64,000 nt of DNA from positions 248,001-312,000 of the forward strand of contig NZ_WJPO01000001.1 in NCBI RefSeq assembly GCF_009649175.1, in the 5' to 3' direction. Source of the DNA: Rhodovulum strictum. GTDB taxonomy: Bacteria; Pseudomonadota; Alphaproteobacteria; Rhodobacterales; Rhodobacteraceae. Positions 40,632-49,476 of this stretch are shown in pieces. Numbering within the stretch: the stretch's first letter is position 1; each line of letters starts with the position of its first letter. The translations under genes were made by a program, and so were the position numbers. The notes beneath the pieces are model-generated. The model saw nothing but the letters and a program-made list of their open reading frames with translations. It was not told where the DNA came from and searched no databases.

Positions 40632-41282
40632 CTAGCGCCCCTCGACATGCAGCGCTTCGGCGCGCCGCTCCCAGCCGACTTCTTCCAGTTCGGGATGGTC
40701 GCGCTCGACCTCGGGCCAGCCGATGCAGAGATAGGCCACCAGCGACCAGTCGGCGGGCACCGCCAGATCGCGGCAAAGCCGATCAGGATCCAGCACCGAC
40801 ACCCAGCCGACGCCCAGCCCCTCGGCCCGGGCCGCAAGCCAGAACATCGAGATCGCGGCCACCACCGAATAGCGCCGCATCTCGGGCATGGTTGCCGCGC
40901 CAAGCCCCGCGCCCTGGGGCGTGGCCTCGTCGCAGAAGACGGCCAGTTGCACCGGCGCGCGGTCCATCCCCGACAGTTTCAGCCGCGGATAAAGCGCGGC
41001 CTTCTCGCCGTCATAGCCCGCAAGGGCGGCGGCATTCGCGGCCTCGAAATTGGCGCGCGCGGCCTGGCGGGCCGCGTCGCTGTCCAGCCGCAGGATGCGC
41101 CACGGCTCCGACAGGCCCACCGAAGGCGCCAGCCGGAACGCATCAAGGCAGCGGTCCAGAAGCGCCTCGTCCACCGGATCGGGGCGAAAGTGCCGCACGT
41201 CGCGCCGCCACCGCATGAGCCGGGAAAGCTCGTCGCGAAAGGCGGGCGCGAACCGGTCGGGCTGCGGAGCCGTGGCAGCCAT
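40632..41282 (-). CDS. bluB: 5,6-dimethylbenzimidazole synthase BluB (nitroreductase fold)
   Basis: 216 residues. BluB cannibalises FMN with oxygen to make the lower ligand of vitamin B12. RRDVRHFRPDPVDEALLDRC and FRLAPSVGLSEPWRILRL carry the BluB-specific arginines and FMN-binding loop; AAISMFWLAARAEGLGVGWVSVL is the dimer core. A generic nitroreductase is the alternative, but the RRDVRxF start favours BluB. It lies between rpsP and rimM with 3 bp and 0 bp gaps, so it is expressed with ribosomal genes and far from other cobalamin genes in this window. Confidence 0.85.
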   Translation of the reverse strand: MAATAPQPDRFAPAFRDELSRLMRWRRDVRHFRPDPVDEALLDRCLDAFRLAPSVGLSEPWRILRLDSDAARQAARANFEAANAAALAGYDGEKAALYPRLKLSGMDRAPVQLAVFCDEATPQGAGLGAATMPEMRRYSVVAAISMFWLAARAEGLGVGWVSVLDPDRLCRDLAVPADWSLVAYLCIGWPEVERDHPELEEVGWERRAEALHVEGR

Positions 41283-41285
41283 CGC

Positions 41286-41639
41286 TTACTCTGCGCCTGC
41301 CTCGGCGGCCTTGGCGGCCTTTTCCTCGGCGCGGGCCTTGGCCTTGGCGCCCGGCACGGCCTTCTTGGGGTTGCTGCGCTCGGTTTTTGCAACGACGCCC
41401 GCGGTTTCCAGCATCCGGGCGATCCGGTCGGTCGGCTGGGCGCCCTGGCCGAGCCAATGCTTCACGCGGTCCAGATCCATGCGGACACGCTGTTCGTTGT
41501 CCTTGGCCAGAAGCGGGTTGTAGATGCCCAGCTTCTCGATGAAGCGGCCATCGCGCGGGGCGCGGCTGTCGGCCACGACGATGCTGTAGAAGGGACGCTT
41601 TTTCGAGCCGCCGCGGGCGAGACGAAGTTTCAGTGCCAT
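41286..41639 (-). CDS. rpsP: 30S ribosomal protein S16
   Basis: 117 residues. [40 protein letters not shown] and [16 protein letters not shown] form the complete S16 core; a Lys/Ala/Glu-rich tail of about 30 residues ([18 protein letters not shown]) extends it beyond the short enteric protein. Followed by bluB after 3 bp. Confidence 0.96.
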   Translation of the reverse strand: MALKLRLARGGSKKRPFYSIVVADSRAPRDGRFIEKLGIYNPLLAKDNEQRVRMDLDRVKHWLGQGAQPTDRIARMLETAGVVAKTERSNPKKAVPGAKAKARAEEKAAKAAEAGAE

Positions 41640-41676
41640 GTCAGTTTCTCCTGTATCTGGCGTTCGGCAGGGGTGC

Positions 41677-41973
41677 CTATTTCTGGTGTTCGATATGGTG
41701 TCGGATGACTTCCTGAATGATGAAGTTCAGGAATTTCTTGGCAAATTCCGGGTCGAGATCGGCCTCGCGGGCGAGCTGTTCGAGCCGGGCAATCTGGGTT
41801 TCCTCGCGGGTGGGGTCCGAGGGGGGCAGGCCGTGCTGCGCCTTGAGCTGGCCCACCGCCTGGGTGTGCTTGAACCGCTCGCCCAGCGTGTAGACAAGGA
41901 TCGCGTCCAGCCGGTCGATGCTGGCTCGGTGCTCGCGCAGAAGTGCGGCGGCGCGGGCGGTGTCGTCGGTCAC
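41677..41973 (-). CDS. Chorismate mutase, AroQ class
   Basis: 98 residues, all-helical Aro[41 protein letters not shown] and [15 protein letters not shown]-like order matches the three-helix mutase, which converts chorismate to prephenate for Phe/Tyr. The start is GTG 41973: AAGGAG lies 6-7 nt upstream, while the in-frame ATG nine codons earlier has none and would contain the ribosome-binding site. Between ffh and rpsP, as in related genomes. Confidence 0.9.
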   Translation of the reverse strand: MTDDTARAAALLREHRASIDRLDAILVYTLGERFKHTQAVGQLKAQHGLPPSDPTREETQIARLEQLAREADLDPEFAKKFLNFIIQEVIRHHIEHQK

Positions 41974-42089
41974 AAGCCACTCCTTTCGGCGAGATTGCAT
42001 CGGGCAAGGGCCAGTCCCCCGGCCCGCGGCGCGCTCAGCGCCGGGTCGCAGGCCGCCGCCCGCTGGGGATATGCCGGAACGCGCCGCAT

Positions 42090-43580
42090 CTATTTCTTCT
42101 TGCCCAGCCCCGACAGGCCCGGCGGCAGATCCAGGCCGCCCATTCCGCCCGGCAGCCCGCCGCCCATCCGGCGCGCGGCTTCTTCCAGCGCCTTGGGATC
42201 CATGTCCGCGCCCAGACCGGGCAACCCGCCCTTGCCCATCATCCCGGCCATCGCGCGTTTCAGCATGGCGCGACCGCCCTTCTGGCCAAGTTTCTTCATC
42301 ATGTCAGACATCTGGCGGTGCATCTTGAGAAGCTTGTTCAGCTCCGGCACGTCGATTCCGGCACCGGCCGCGATGCGGCGCTTGCGGCTGGCCTGAAGGA
42401 TCTGGGGATTGGCCCGCTCGACCTTGGTCATGGAATTTATCAGCGCGATCTGGCGGCGCAGGATCGAATCGTCGAAGCCCGCATCGGCCATCTGCTTGGA
42501 CATCTTGCCCATGCCGGGCATCATCCCCATGATGCCCTCCATCCCGCCCATCTTGAGCATCTGTTCAAGCTGCATCTTCAGGTCGTTCATGTTGAACTGA
42601 CCCTTCTGGAAGCGCTTCATCATCCGCTCGGCCTGTTCGGCCTCGATGGTGGCTTGCGCCTTTTCCACCAGCGACACGATATCGCCCATGCCGAGGATGC
42701 GGCCCGCGATGCGTTCGGGGTGGAATTCCTCAAGCGCGTCCAGCTTTTCGCCAAGGCCCACATACTTGATCGGCTTGCCGGTGACCGCGCGCATCGACAG
42801 CGCCGCACCGCCGCGGCCGTCGCCATCCATCCGGGTCAGGATGACACCGGTGATGCCGATGCGGCCGTCGAAATTCTCGGCGGTGTGAACGGCGTCCTGA
42901 CCGGTCAGGCCATCGACCACCAGAAGCGTCTCGCGCGGGGTCGCGACGTCGCGCACGGCCTCGACCTCGGCCATCAGCGCCTCGTCGATGGAAAGCCGGC
43001 CGGCGGTGTCCAGCATGTAGACGTCATAGCCGCCCATCGCGGCCTGCTGCTTGGCGCGTTTCGCGATGTCGACCGGCTTCTGGCCGGGCACGATGGGCAG
43101 GGTGTCGACGCCGATCTGTGCGCCGAGGATGGCAAGCTGTTCCATCGCCGCCGGGCGGTTCACGTCGAGCGAGGCCATCAGCACCCGCTTGCCGTTCACC
43201 TCCTTGAGGCGTTTTGCCAGCTTGGCGGTGGTCGTGGTCTTGCCGCCGCCCTGAAGCCCGACCATCAGGATCGGCGCGGGCGGGTTGTCGATTTTCAGAT
43301 ATCCCGGTTCGCCCTCGCCGGTCAGCACGCGCACCAGTTCGTCATGGACGATCTTGACCACCTGCTGGCCGGGCGTGACCGAGCGTGTCACCTCCTGCCC
43401 GGTGGCCTTGTCCTGCACCGACTTGACGAAGCTGCGCGCGACGGGCAGCGAAACGTCGGCCTCCAGAAGCGCCACGCGCACCTCGCGCAGCGCGGTCTTG
43501 ACGTCGTCCTCGCTCAGCGCGCCCTGCTTGGTCAGGCGGTCGAACACGCCGGACAGGCGGTCTGATAGACTTTCGAACAT
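42090..43580 (-). CDS. ffh: Signal recognition particle protein Ffh
   Basis: 496 residues. N domain (FESLSDRLSGVFDRLTKQGA), GTPase G domain (GLQGGGKTTTTAKLAKRL; DTAGRLSIDEALM; LTRMDGDGRGGAALS) and a Met/Gly-rich M domain from about 325, with long runs of methionine that bind signal peptides and SRP RNA. A Gly-rich C-terminal tail (LPGGMGGLDLPPGLSGLGK) is longer than in E. coli (453 residues). First gene of the row; 247 bp separate it from azoR. No SRP RNA gene was recognised nearby. Confidence 0.96.
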   Translation of the reverse strand: MFESLSDRLSGVFDRLTKQGALSEDDVKTALREVRVALLEADVSLPVARSFVKSVQDKATGQEVTRSVTPGQQVVKIVHDELVRVLTGEGEPGYLKIDNPPAPILMVGLQGGGKTTTTAKLAKRLKEVNGKRVLMASLDVNRPAAMEQLAILGAQIGVDTLPIVPGQKPVDIAKRAKQQAAMGGYDVYMLDTAGRLSIDEALMAEVEAVRDVATPRETLLVVDGLTGQDAVHTAENFDGRIGITGVILTRMDGDGRGGAALSMRAVTGKPIKYVGLGEKLDALEEFHPERIAGRILGMGDIVSLVEKAQATIEAEQAERMMKRFQKGQFNMNDLKMQLEQMLKMGGMEGIMGMMPGMGKMSKQMADAGFDDSILRRQIALINSMTKVERANPQILQASRKRRIAAGAGIDVPELNKLLKMHRQMSDMMKKLGQKGGRAMLKRAMAGMMGKGGLPGLGADMDPKALEEAARRMGGGLPGGMGGLDLPPGLSGLGKKK

Positions 43581-43790
43581 GGGCCGGGCCCTCCGTCGAC
43601 CGTTGCACCTGCCCCCGATATGGGCGGGGACGCCTGAAATGTCAGCGCGACGAAGCGCCAAACGAGTGACGCCCCCGTGGGCGAAACCTCGCTGACGGGG
43701 GGCGATCCCGGGACATGGCCGGGACCGGAAGGCGTGAACCGTTCCGGATATCGGGCTGGCTTAAGCCATGGATGGGGGCGGGAGTCAAGT

Positions 43791-43820
43791 CCGGCCTGCC
43801 CGTGCGAGGGGGCAGGCCGG
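43791..43820 (-). terminator. Strong hairpin after azoR
   Basis: Perfect 11-bp stem CCGGCCTGCCC/GGGCAGGCCGG with an 8-nt loop, 7 bp beyond the azoR stop. No clear U-tract. The rest of the gap towards ffh (43581-43790) shows only short GC hairpins, for example GCCCCC near 43665-43707. Confidence 0.55.
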
Positions 43821-43827
43821 GCCTGTG

Positions 43828-44421
43828 TCAGGCCGCGCGGGGCAGTCGGTCGACCGCCGCCTGGGCGGCGGCAAGGGCGGCCTCGGGATCCAGCGCCAGC
43901 CGGTCGGCGCCCAGCACGGTCACATCGGTCAGCCCGAGGAAGCCCAGAACATGGGTAAGGTAGCGGGTGGCAAAGTCGATATCCGAGCCGAAGGCGGTCC
44001 CGCCCGAGGCGGCGGCCACGATCACCCGCTTGGCCCCCAGCAGCCCTTCGGGCCCGGCCTCGGTGTAGCGGAAGGTGACGCCTGCGCGGGCCACCAGGTC
44101 GATCCAGGCCTTGAGCGCGGCGGGCAGTCCGAAATTGTAGACCGGCAGGCCGATCACGATGGTATCGGCGGCCTTCAGTTCCGCGATCAGGCTGTCGGAC
44201 AGCGCCAGTTCGGCGCGCTGCGCTTCGGTCCGGTCGGCCTCGGGGGTGAAATTCGCGCCGATCCAGTCGGCCGTCAGCAGCGGCAGGCCCTCGGCCAGAT
44301 CGCGGGTCAGGATGCGGGTGTCGTCACCGGCAAGGCGCGCAACGACACGGTCGGTCAACTCGCGCGAGACCGAGCCTTCGCGGCGGGCCGAACTGTCGAT
44401 GCGTAGGAGGGTGTTGGACAT
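43828..44421 (-). CDS. azoR: FMN-dependent NADH-azoreductase / quinone reductase
   Basis: 197 residues, flavodoxin-like. LLRIDSSARREGSVSRELTD, GLPVYNFGLPAALKAWIDLV and AAASGGTAFGSDIDFATRYL (FMN phosphate loop, NAD site) are typical AzoR blocks. It reduces quinones and azo compounds with NADH in two-electron steps. The start at 44421 has CGGAG 5-6 nt upstream. Divergent from a LysR regulator 98 bp away, which probably controls it. Confidence 0.92.
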   Translation of the reverse strand: MSNTLLRIDSSARREGSVSRELTDRVVARLAGDDTRILTRDLAEGLPLLTADWIGANFTPEADRTEAQRAELALSDSLIAELKAADTIVIGLPVYNFGLPAALKAWIDLVARAGVTFRYTEAGPEGLLGAKRVIVAAASGGTAFGSDIDFATRYLTHVLGFLGLTDVTVLGADRLALDPEAALAAAQAAVDRLPRAA

Positions 44422-44519
44422 GGGGGCTCCGTTGGAGTGGGATTGTGGAGGGCAAGATGGCCCTTGCGCTGGCGAACACAATTGCTCAAAATCAACAAGG
44501 TCTGTGAGGTGGCGCACAT
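44422..44519. promoter_or_regulatory. Divergent promoter region of azoR and lysR
   Basis: 98 bp with a locally AT-rich centre (around 44475-44500) containing the dyad TTG-N8-CAA, compatible with a LysR T-N11-A box. No single promoter can be assigned with confidence. Confidence 0.4.
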
Positions 44520-45395
44520 ATGGATCTCGACAATTGGGACGAAATCCGCACCGCCTATCATGTTGCCCGGCTGGGCACCGTCAGCGGTGCGGCCGAGGCG
44601 CTGGGGGTGCATCACGCGACCGTCATCCGCCATGTCGATGCGCTGGAGAACCGGCTGGGGGTGAAGCTGTTCCAGCGCCACGCCCGCGGCTACACGCCGA
44701 CCGAGGCGGGCGAGGAACTGTTGCAGGTCGCCCAGGTGACCGCCGAGCAGTTCAGCCAGTTGGCCGGGCGGCTGCGCGGGCAGGGCGCGGCGATGACCGG
44801 CGATCTGGCCGTGACCTCGGTCGACTCGCTGACGCCGCTTCTGGTGCCGGTGCTGGCCGCGTTCCAGGCCGATCATCCCGATCTGTCGGTGCGGCTGATG
44901 GCCGATCCGCGGCTTTACCGGCTGGAATATGGCGAGGCGCATGTGGCGGTGCGCGCAGGCGCCCGGCCGGACGAGCCGGACAACATCGTGCAGACGCTTT
45001 ATGTCCAGCGCAGCGGGCTTTATGCCTCGCCCGATTATGTGGCGGCGCATGGCCCGCTGGGCGAGGATCTGTCGGCCCATCGCTTCGTCGGCCCCACCGA
45101 CGAGGGCCATCGCGCGCCGTTCTACCGCTGGCTGCGGGCGCATGTCCCGGCCGAGCGCATCACCTTTCGCGTAGGCGACATGCGCGGCGCGGTCGAGGCG
45201 GTCGAGGCCGGGGCGGGCATCGGTTTCGTGCCAATCTGGCAGGCGCGCGGCCTGCCCGATCTGGTCGAGATGCGCCCGCCCCGGCCCGACTGGGAGGTGA
45301 CGCTATGGCTGGTCACCCATGTCGATCTGCACCGCACGCCCAAGGTTCAGGCACTGACCGCGCAATTGAAGGAGGCCGCGCGATCATGGCCCTGA
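44520..45395 (+). CDS. LysR-family transcriptional regulator
   Basis: 291 residues. N-terminal winged helix (AYHVARLGTVSGAAEALGVH, HATVIRHVDALENRLGVKLF) and a periplasmic-binding-like effector domain from about residue 90. Divergent from azoR, the classic arrangement for a regulator and its target; the effector may be a quinone or related electrophile (inference). Overlaps the following EamA gene by 10 bp, so both are probably one transcript. Confidence 0.9.
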   Translation: MDLDNWDEIRTAYHVARLGTVSGAAEALGVHHATVIRHVDALENRLGVKLFQRHARGYTPTEAGEELLQVAQVTAEQFSQLAGRLRGQGAAMTGDLAVTSVDSLTPLLVPVLAAFQADHPDLSVRLMADPRLYRLEYGEAHVAVRAGARPDEPDNIVQTLYVQRSGLYASPDYVAAHGPLGEDLSAHRFVGPTDEGHRAPFYRWLRAHVPAERITFRVGDMRGAVEAVEAGAGIGFVPIWQARGLPDLVEMRPPRPDWEVTLWLVTHVDLHRTPKVQALTAQLKEAARSWP

Positions 45396-46279
45396 CGCGG
45401 GCCGAGGCGCTGCGCGGGCATCTGGCGATGCTGGTCTTCTCGGGGCTGGTGGCGGGCTCGTTCAGCTTCGGCAAGCTGATCGCCAACGATATCGACCCCG
45501 CCGCGCTGACTGCGCTGCGTTTCGCGATCGCGGGGGCGCTGATCGGGGCGGCGGCGGCGCTGGGGCCGGGGCTGGCGGCGCATGCCTTTCGCGCGCCCTG
45601 GCGGTTCCTGATCCTGGGCGGGCTGTTCGGCGCCTATTTCGTCCTGATGTTCGAGGCGCTCAAGACCGCCGATCCGGTTGCGACAGCGGCGATCTTCACG
45701 CTGACGCCGGTCATGGCGGCGGGCTTCGGCTGGCTGTTCCTGCGCCAGCTGACCACGGGCCGGATGGCGCTGGCGCTGGCGGTGGGGGCGGCGGGCGCGC
45801 TATGGGTGATCTTTCGCGGCGATCCGGCGGCGCTGATCGCGTTCGACCTTGGCCGGGGCGAGGCGGTGTTCTTCGTCGCCGCGCTGGCCCATGCCGCCTA
45901 TACGCCGCTGGTGCGCAGGTTCAACCGCGGCGAGCCCGCGCTTGTCTTTACCTTCGGGATGATGATGGCGGCGCTGGTGCTGCTGCTGATCTACGGGTTG
46001 CCGTCGATTCGCGCGACCGACTGGGCGGCGCTGCCCGCGCGGGTCTGGTGGGTGGTGCTGTACCTGGCGATCTTTGCCAGCGCGATGAGTTTCGTGATCC
46101 TGCAATACGCAGCGATGCGGCTGCCCTCGGCCAAGGTGATGGCCTATACCTATCTGACGCCTTGCTGGGTGATCGGCTGGGAGATCGCGCTGGGCAATGC
46201 CGCGCCCCGGGGGCTGGTGCTGGGGGGCATCGCCCTGACGGTGCTGGCGCTGGTCCTGCTCTTGAAGGAGGACGGGTAG
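45386..46279 (+). CDS. EamA/DMT-family transporter
   Basis: 297 residues with ten membrane helices in two EamA repeats (about 10-140 and 155-290). RFAIAGALIGAAAALGPGL and ALKTADPVATAAIFTLTPVM fall in the first repeat; LPSAKVMAYTYLTPCWVIGW in the second. Members export metabolites or amino acids; the substrate is unknown. The ATG at 45386 lies inside the lysR end and has GGAGG 11 nt upstream. Long upstream open frame ignored as a shadow. Confidence 0.88.
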   Translation: MALTRAEALRGHLAMLVFSGLVAGSFSFGKLIANDIDPAALTALRFAIAGALIGAAAALGPGLAAHAFRAPWRFLILGGLFGAYFVLMFEALKTADPVATAAIFTLTPVMAAGFGWLFLRQLTTGRMALALAVGAAGALWVIFRGDPAALIAFDLGRGEAVFFVAALAHAAYTPLVRRFNRGEPALVFTFGMMMAALVLLLIYGLPSIRATDWAALPARVWWVVLYLAIFASAMSFVILQYAAMRLPSAKVMAYTYLTPCWVIGWEIALGNAAPRGLVLGGIALTVLALVLLLKEDG

Positions 46280-46288
46280 GGCGGCCCG

Positions 46289-46660
46289 TCAGATGCCGTC
46301 GCGGCAGGCGTCGTCGGGAGTGTGTTGCGCCGTCGCCCCGTCATCGAGTTCCGTCCGAAGAAACCGCTCGAACGCATCCAGATCCACGGGGTCGAACTGG
46401 CCGAAGCCCTGCATCCAGACCGAGGCATCGCGCAGCGCGTCGGGTTCGAGCTTGCACCATTTCACCCGCCCGCGCTTTTCCTGGCTGATCAGCCCCGCGC
46501 GGGTCAGGATGACCAGATGTTTCGAGATCGCGGCCAGCGACATCTCGAAGGGCTCGGCGACATCGGTCACGGCCATGTCGTCCTCAAGCAGCATGGCGAG
46601 GATCGCGCGCCGCGTCGGGTCGGCGAGGGCGGCGAAAACGATGTCGAGCCGGTGGTCCAT
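46289..46660 (-). CDS. ArsR-family transcriptional regulator
   Basis: 123 residues. Winged helix of the ArsR type: IVFAALADPTRRAILAMLLE, VTDVAEPFEMSLAAISKHLV, LTRAGLISQEKRGRVKWCKL. It lacks the CVC metal motif of true arsenic/zinc sensors and resembles the non-metal subgroup often paired with SRPBCC/AHSA1 proteins, though no such partner lies here. The end is convergent with the EamA gene. Confidence 0.87.
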   Translation of the reverse strand: MDHRLDIVFAALADPTRRAILAMLLEDDMAVTDVAEPFEMSLAAISKHLVILTRAGLISQEKRGRVKWCKLEPDALRDASVWMQGFGQFDPVDLDAFERFLRTELDDGATAQHTPDDACRDGI

Positions 46661-46857
46661 CCGCCCAGCTTTGGGCGCGGCCGGGTGGAACGTCAACCGC
46701 AAGGTTGAATATGCAGGTCGGTCGAAAGGCCGGGGATGCGGCGGTGCAGCGTTTGATGAAGCTATATGAAAACAATGGCTTATGCGGGAAGATGGGCGCT
46801 TGACTCGGGGTCGCCCCCTCTCTAGGTTCGCCGCGACTGTCCGAGGGGGCGCTCAGG

Positions 46858-47199
46858 GTGATTGATCCGGCGGAAAGAGAGCGGCTAAAGCGGCTCGAAG
46901 ACCGGATCCGTGCCCTGAAGAAGGTCGAGGCCGCCGAGTCCGGCAAGCGCCACCAGGACGAGCATTATTCCCAGGCGCAACTGGCCTGGCGGATGGTGAT
47001 CGAGCTTGTCGCCGGTCTGGGGATCGGCTTCGGCATCGGGTATGCGGTGGACCTGTGGCTGGGGACGCTGCCGATCTTCCTGGTGCTGTTCATATTGCTG
47101 GGCTTTGCCGCCGGGGTGCGTGTGATGATGCGCTCGGCGGCCGAGATTCAGAGGCAACAGGTGGCCGAGCAGGCTGCCAAGGACGACAAGAGGGATTGA
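46858..47199 (+). CDS. atpI: ATP synthase protein I
   Basis: 113 residues, AtpI/Atp11-like. Charged N-terminus ([20 protein letters not shown]), two membrane helices (about 45-62 and 68-88). AtpI assists c-ring assembly or magnesium uptake. Starts with GTG 46858 behind a GAGGGGG. First gene of the F0 operon; the F1 genes are elsewhere, as is usual in alphaproteobacteria. Confidence 0.88.
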   Translation: MIDPAERERLKRLEDRIRALKKVEAAESGKRHQDEHYSQAQLAWRMVIELVAGLGIGFGIGYAVDLWLGTLPIFLVLFILLGFAAGVRVMMRSAAEIQRQQVAEQAAKDDKRD

Positions 47200-47201
47200 A
47201 C

Positions 47202-47954
47202 GTGGCAAGCGACCAAGCGACCGGCGGCCTGCAGATCCACCCGATGGACCAGTTCATCGTCAAGCCGCTGTTCGGCGGCGATGCGATCCACTGGTACACG
47301 CCCACCAACGTGACGCTGTGGATGGCGCTTGCGGTGGTCTGCGTGGTGCTTCTACTGGTGATCGGCACGCGCGGGCGCGCGCTGGTGCCAAGCCGGGTGC
47401 AGTCGGTCGCCGAGCTTGCCTATGGCTTCGTCTACAAGATGGTCGAGGATGTCGCGGGCAAGGACGGGGTGAAATATTTCCCCTATATCATGACGCTGTT
47501 CATCTTCATCGTCTTCGCGAACTTCCTGGGCCTGATCCCGATGGCGTTCACCACGACATCTCATATCGCGGTGACGGCGACCATGGCGCTGGCGGTGTTC
47601 TTCTTCGTGACGATCCTGGGCGTGGTCAAGAACGGCGTCGGCTTTCTCAGCCTGTTCTGGATCAGTGCCGCGCCGCTGGCGCTGCGGCCGATCCTGGCGC
47701 TGATCGAGGTGATTTCCTACTTCGTCCGGCCCGTCAGCCATTCCATTCGTCTTGCCGGCAACATGATGGCCGGGCACGCGGTGATCAAGGTGTTCGCGGG
47801 CTTCGCGGGCGTGCTGGGCGTCGGCGCGATCTTTCCGCTGGCCGCCATCACCGCGGTCTATGCGCTGGAGGTTCTGGTGTCCTTCATCCAGGCCTATGTC
47901 TTCGCGATCCTCACCTGCGTCTACCTGCGCGATGCGCTGCATCCGCACCACTGA
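47202..47954 (+). CDS. atpB: ATP synthase F0 subunit a
   Basis: 250 residues starting with GTG 47202 two bases after the atpI stop (AGAGGG upstream); starting at the next ATG would lose part of the conserved N-terminus ending in [20 protein letters not shown]. About six membrane helices. The proton-channel arginine lies in [19 protein letters not shown], and helix six reads [20 protein letters not shown]. Forms the stator channel facing the c-ring. Confidence 0.94.
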   Translation: MASDQATGGLQIHPMDQFIVKPLFGGDAIHWYTPTNVTLWMALAVVCVVLLLVIGTRGRALVPSRVQSVAELAYGFVYKMVEDVAGKDGVKYFPYIMTLFIFIVFANFLGLIPMAFTTTSHIAVTATMALAVFFFVTILGVVKNGVGFLSLFWISAAPLALRPILALIEVISYFVRPVSHSIRLAGNMMAGHAVIKVFAGFAGVLGVGAIFPLAAITAVYALEVLVSFIQAYVFAILTCVYLRDALHPHH

Positions 47955-47997
47955 CGCAATCCGAAATCTGCCAATTCCAACGTAAGGAGAAATCGAC

Positions 47998-48234
47998 ATG
48001 GAAGGCGATATCGTTCAAATGGGCGCCTATATCGGTGCGGGTCTGGCATGCACCGGCATGGGCGGCGCCGCGGTCGGTGTGGGCCACGTTGTCGGCAACT
48101 ACATCTCGGGTGCGCTGCGCAACCCGTCGGCGGCTGCCTCGCAGACCGCGACCATGTTCATCGGTATCGCGTTCGCCGAAGCGCTGGGGATCTTCTCGTT
48201 CCTCGTCGCGCTTCTGCTGATGTTCGCCGTCTAA
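47998..48234 (+). CDS. atpE: ATP synthase F0 subunit c
   Basis: 78 residues, two-helix hairpin. First helix with the glycine motif [20 protein letters not shown], polar loop ALRNPSA, second helix with the proton-carrying Glu61 in [14 protein letters not shown]. An excellent ribosome-binding site (AAGGAG, 8 nt spacing, AT-rich surroundings) and the hairpin after the gene fit the need for many c copies per complex. Confidence 0.97.
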   Translation: MEGDIVQMGAYIGAGLACTGMGGAAVGVGHVVGNYISGALRNPSAAASQTATMFIGIAFAEALGIFSFLVALLLMFAV

Positions 48235-48257
48235 TCTCCCCGAACCGATCCTTACGG

Positions 48258-48288
48258 CCGGGTGGGGGCTTGAACAGCGCCCGCCCGG
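48258..48288 (+). other. Hairpin between atpE and atpF'
   Basis: CCGGGTGGGGGC (48258-48269) pairs with GCGCCCGCCCGG (48277-48288), about 10 of 12 pairs with one G-U, 23 bp after atpE. No U-tract. It may stabilise the upstream atpE message or attenuate downstream genes (inference). Confidence 0.5.
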
Positions 48289-48315
48289 TGTAATCCCGGG
48301 GTCCAGGGGGACGAC

Positions 48316-48834
48316 ATGGCAACTGATACGAACGCGGCCGAACCGGTCGGCATGCCGCAACTCGACTTTTCGACCTTCCCCAACCAGATCTTCTGGCTGG
48401 TGGTGACTCTGGTCGTGATCTATTTCGTGCTGTCGCGCATCGCGCTGCCGCGCATCGCGGCCGTGCTGGCCGAGCGGCAGGGCACGATCTCGAACGACAT
48501 CACCGCGGCCGAAGAGCTGAAGCTCAAGGCGCAGGAGGCCGAGCGCGCCTATGAAAAGGCGCTGGCCGATGCCCGTGCCGAAGCGCAGCGCATCGTCGCC
48601 GAGACCCGTGCCGAGATCAAGGCGGACCTCGATGCCGCCACCGCCCGTGCCGATGCCGAGATCGCGGCGCGTGCCGCCGAGGCCGAGAAGCAGATCGCCG
48701 AGATCCGCGAGAATGCGATGGAAAGCGTGACGCTGGTGGCCAGGGCGACGGCTGCGGAACTGGTCTCTGCGCTGGGCTTTCAGGCCGATGGGGCCGCCGT
48801 GGATACGGCTGTCGCGTCCAAGCTGAAGGGGTAG
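48316..48834 (+). CDS. atpF': ATP synthase F0 subunit b'
   Basis: 172 residues. One membrane helix (about 25-45, [20 protein letters not shown]) and a long charged helical stalk (residues 50-150) with Ala/Glu/Arg heptads. It pairs with the b subunit encoded next as a heterodimeric stator, a form found in photosynthetic bacteria and many alphaproteobacteria. Followed by atpF after 4 bp. Confidence 0.94.
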   Translation: MATDTNAAEPVGMPQLDFSTFPNQIFWLVVTLVVIYFVLSRIALPRIAAVLAERQGTISNDITAAEELKLKAQEAERAYEKALADARAEAQRIVAETRAEIKADLDAATARADAEIAARAAEAEKQIAEIRENAMESVTLVARATAAELVSALGFQADGAAVDTAVASKLKG

Positions 48835-48838
48835 GGTG

Positions 48839-49399
48839 ATGAAGAAACTCGCAGTTGCTGTCAGCCTTGCGGCCAGCCCCGCCTTCGCCGCATCGGGTCC
48901 GTTCTTCTCGTTCTACAACACCGATTTCGTGGTGCTGGTGTCGTTCCTCGCCTTTGTCGGCGTGCTGGTCTACCTCAAGGTGCCGGGCAAGCTGGCGGGG
49001 ATGCTCGACAAGCGTGCCGCCAACATCCAGAACGATCTGGACGAGGCGCGCGCCCTGCGCGAGGAGGCCCAGTCGGTTCTGGCCTCGTATGAGCGCAAGC
49101 AGAAAGAGGTTCAGGAGCAGGCCGAGCGCATCATTGCGACCGCCCGCACCGAGGCCGAGGCGGCCGCCGCCAAGGCCAAGGACGACCTGAAGGCCACGAT
49201 CGAGCGCCGTCTTGCCGCCGCCGATGAACAGATCGAGTCGGCCAAGGCCGGTGCCGTGCGCGAGGTGCGCGACCGGGCGATCGCCGTGGCCGTGGCCGCT
49301 GCGCGCGAGGTGGTGGCCCGTCAGATGACCGATGCCACCAATGACCGGCTGGTTGACGCCGCTATCGGCGATGTGCAGGCCAAGCTGACGTTGCACTGA
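48839..49399 (+). CDS. atpF: ATP synthase F0 subunit b
   Basis: 186 residues. The first 18 residues (MKKLAVAVSLAASPAFAA) look like a cleavable signal peptide, then a membrane helix (YNTDFVVLVSFLAFVGVLVY) and a long stalk helix. A GTG one codon earlier is the alternative start. Whether the N-terminal segment is processed is unknown. Last gene of the F0 operon and followed by the best terminator in the window. Confidence 0.94.
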   Translation: MKKLAVAVSLAASPAFAASGPFFSFYNTDFVVLVSFLAFVGVLVYLKVPGKLAGMLDKRAANIQNDLDEARALREEAQSVLASYERKQKEVQEQAERIIATARTEAEAAAAKAKDDLKATIERRLAAADEQIESAKAGAVREVRDRAIAVAVAAAREVVARQMTDATNDRLVDAAIGDVQAKLTLH

Positions 49400-49417
49400 G
49401 CGGTCCGACAGAACAGG

Positions 49418-49450
49418 AAACGGCCCGGCAAGCGATTGCCGGGCCGTTTT
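49418..49450. terminator. Strong intrinsic terminator after atpF (bidirectional)
   Basis: Perfect 14-bp stem AAACGGCCCGGCAA/TTGCCGGGCCGTTT with GCGA loop, ending in TTTT; outer arms CAGAAC/GTTCTG extend it. It lies 18 bp past the atpF stop and 27 bp before the end of the convergent GntR gene, and has T/A tracts on both sides. Confidence 0.92.
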
Positions 49451-49476
49451 CCGTTCTGCACCCGGCGTCGGGGTCG

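Noticed and set aside
43581-43827. A search for the SRP RNA next to ffh
   Set aside because: Only short GC hairpins are present; the conserved GGAAGCAGCC-type SRP RNA apex is not found.
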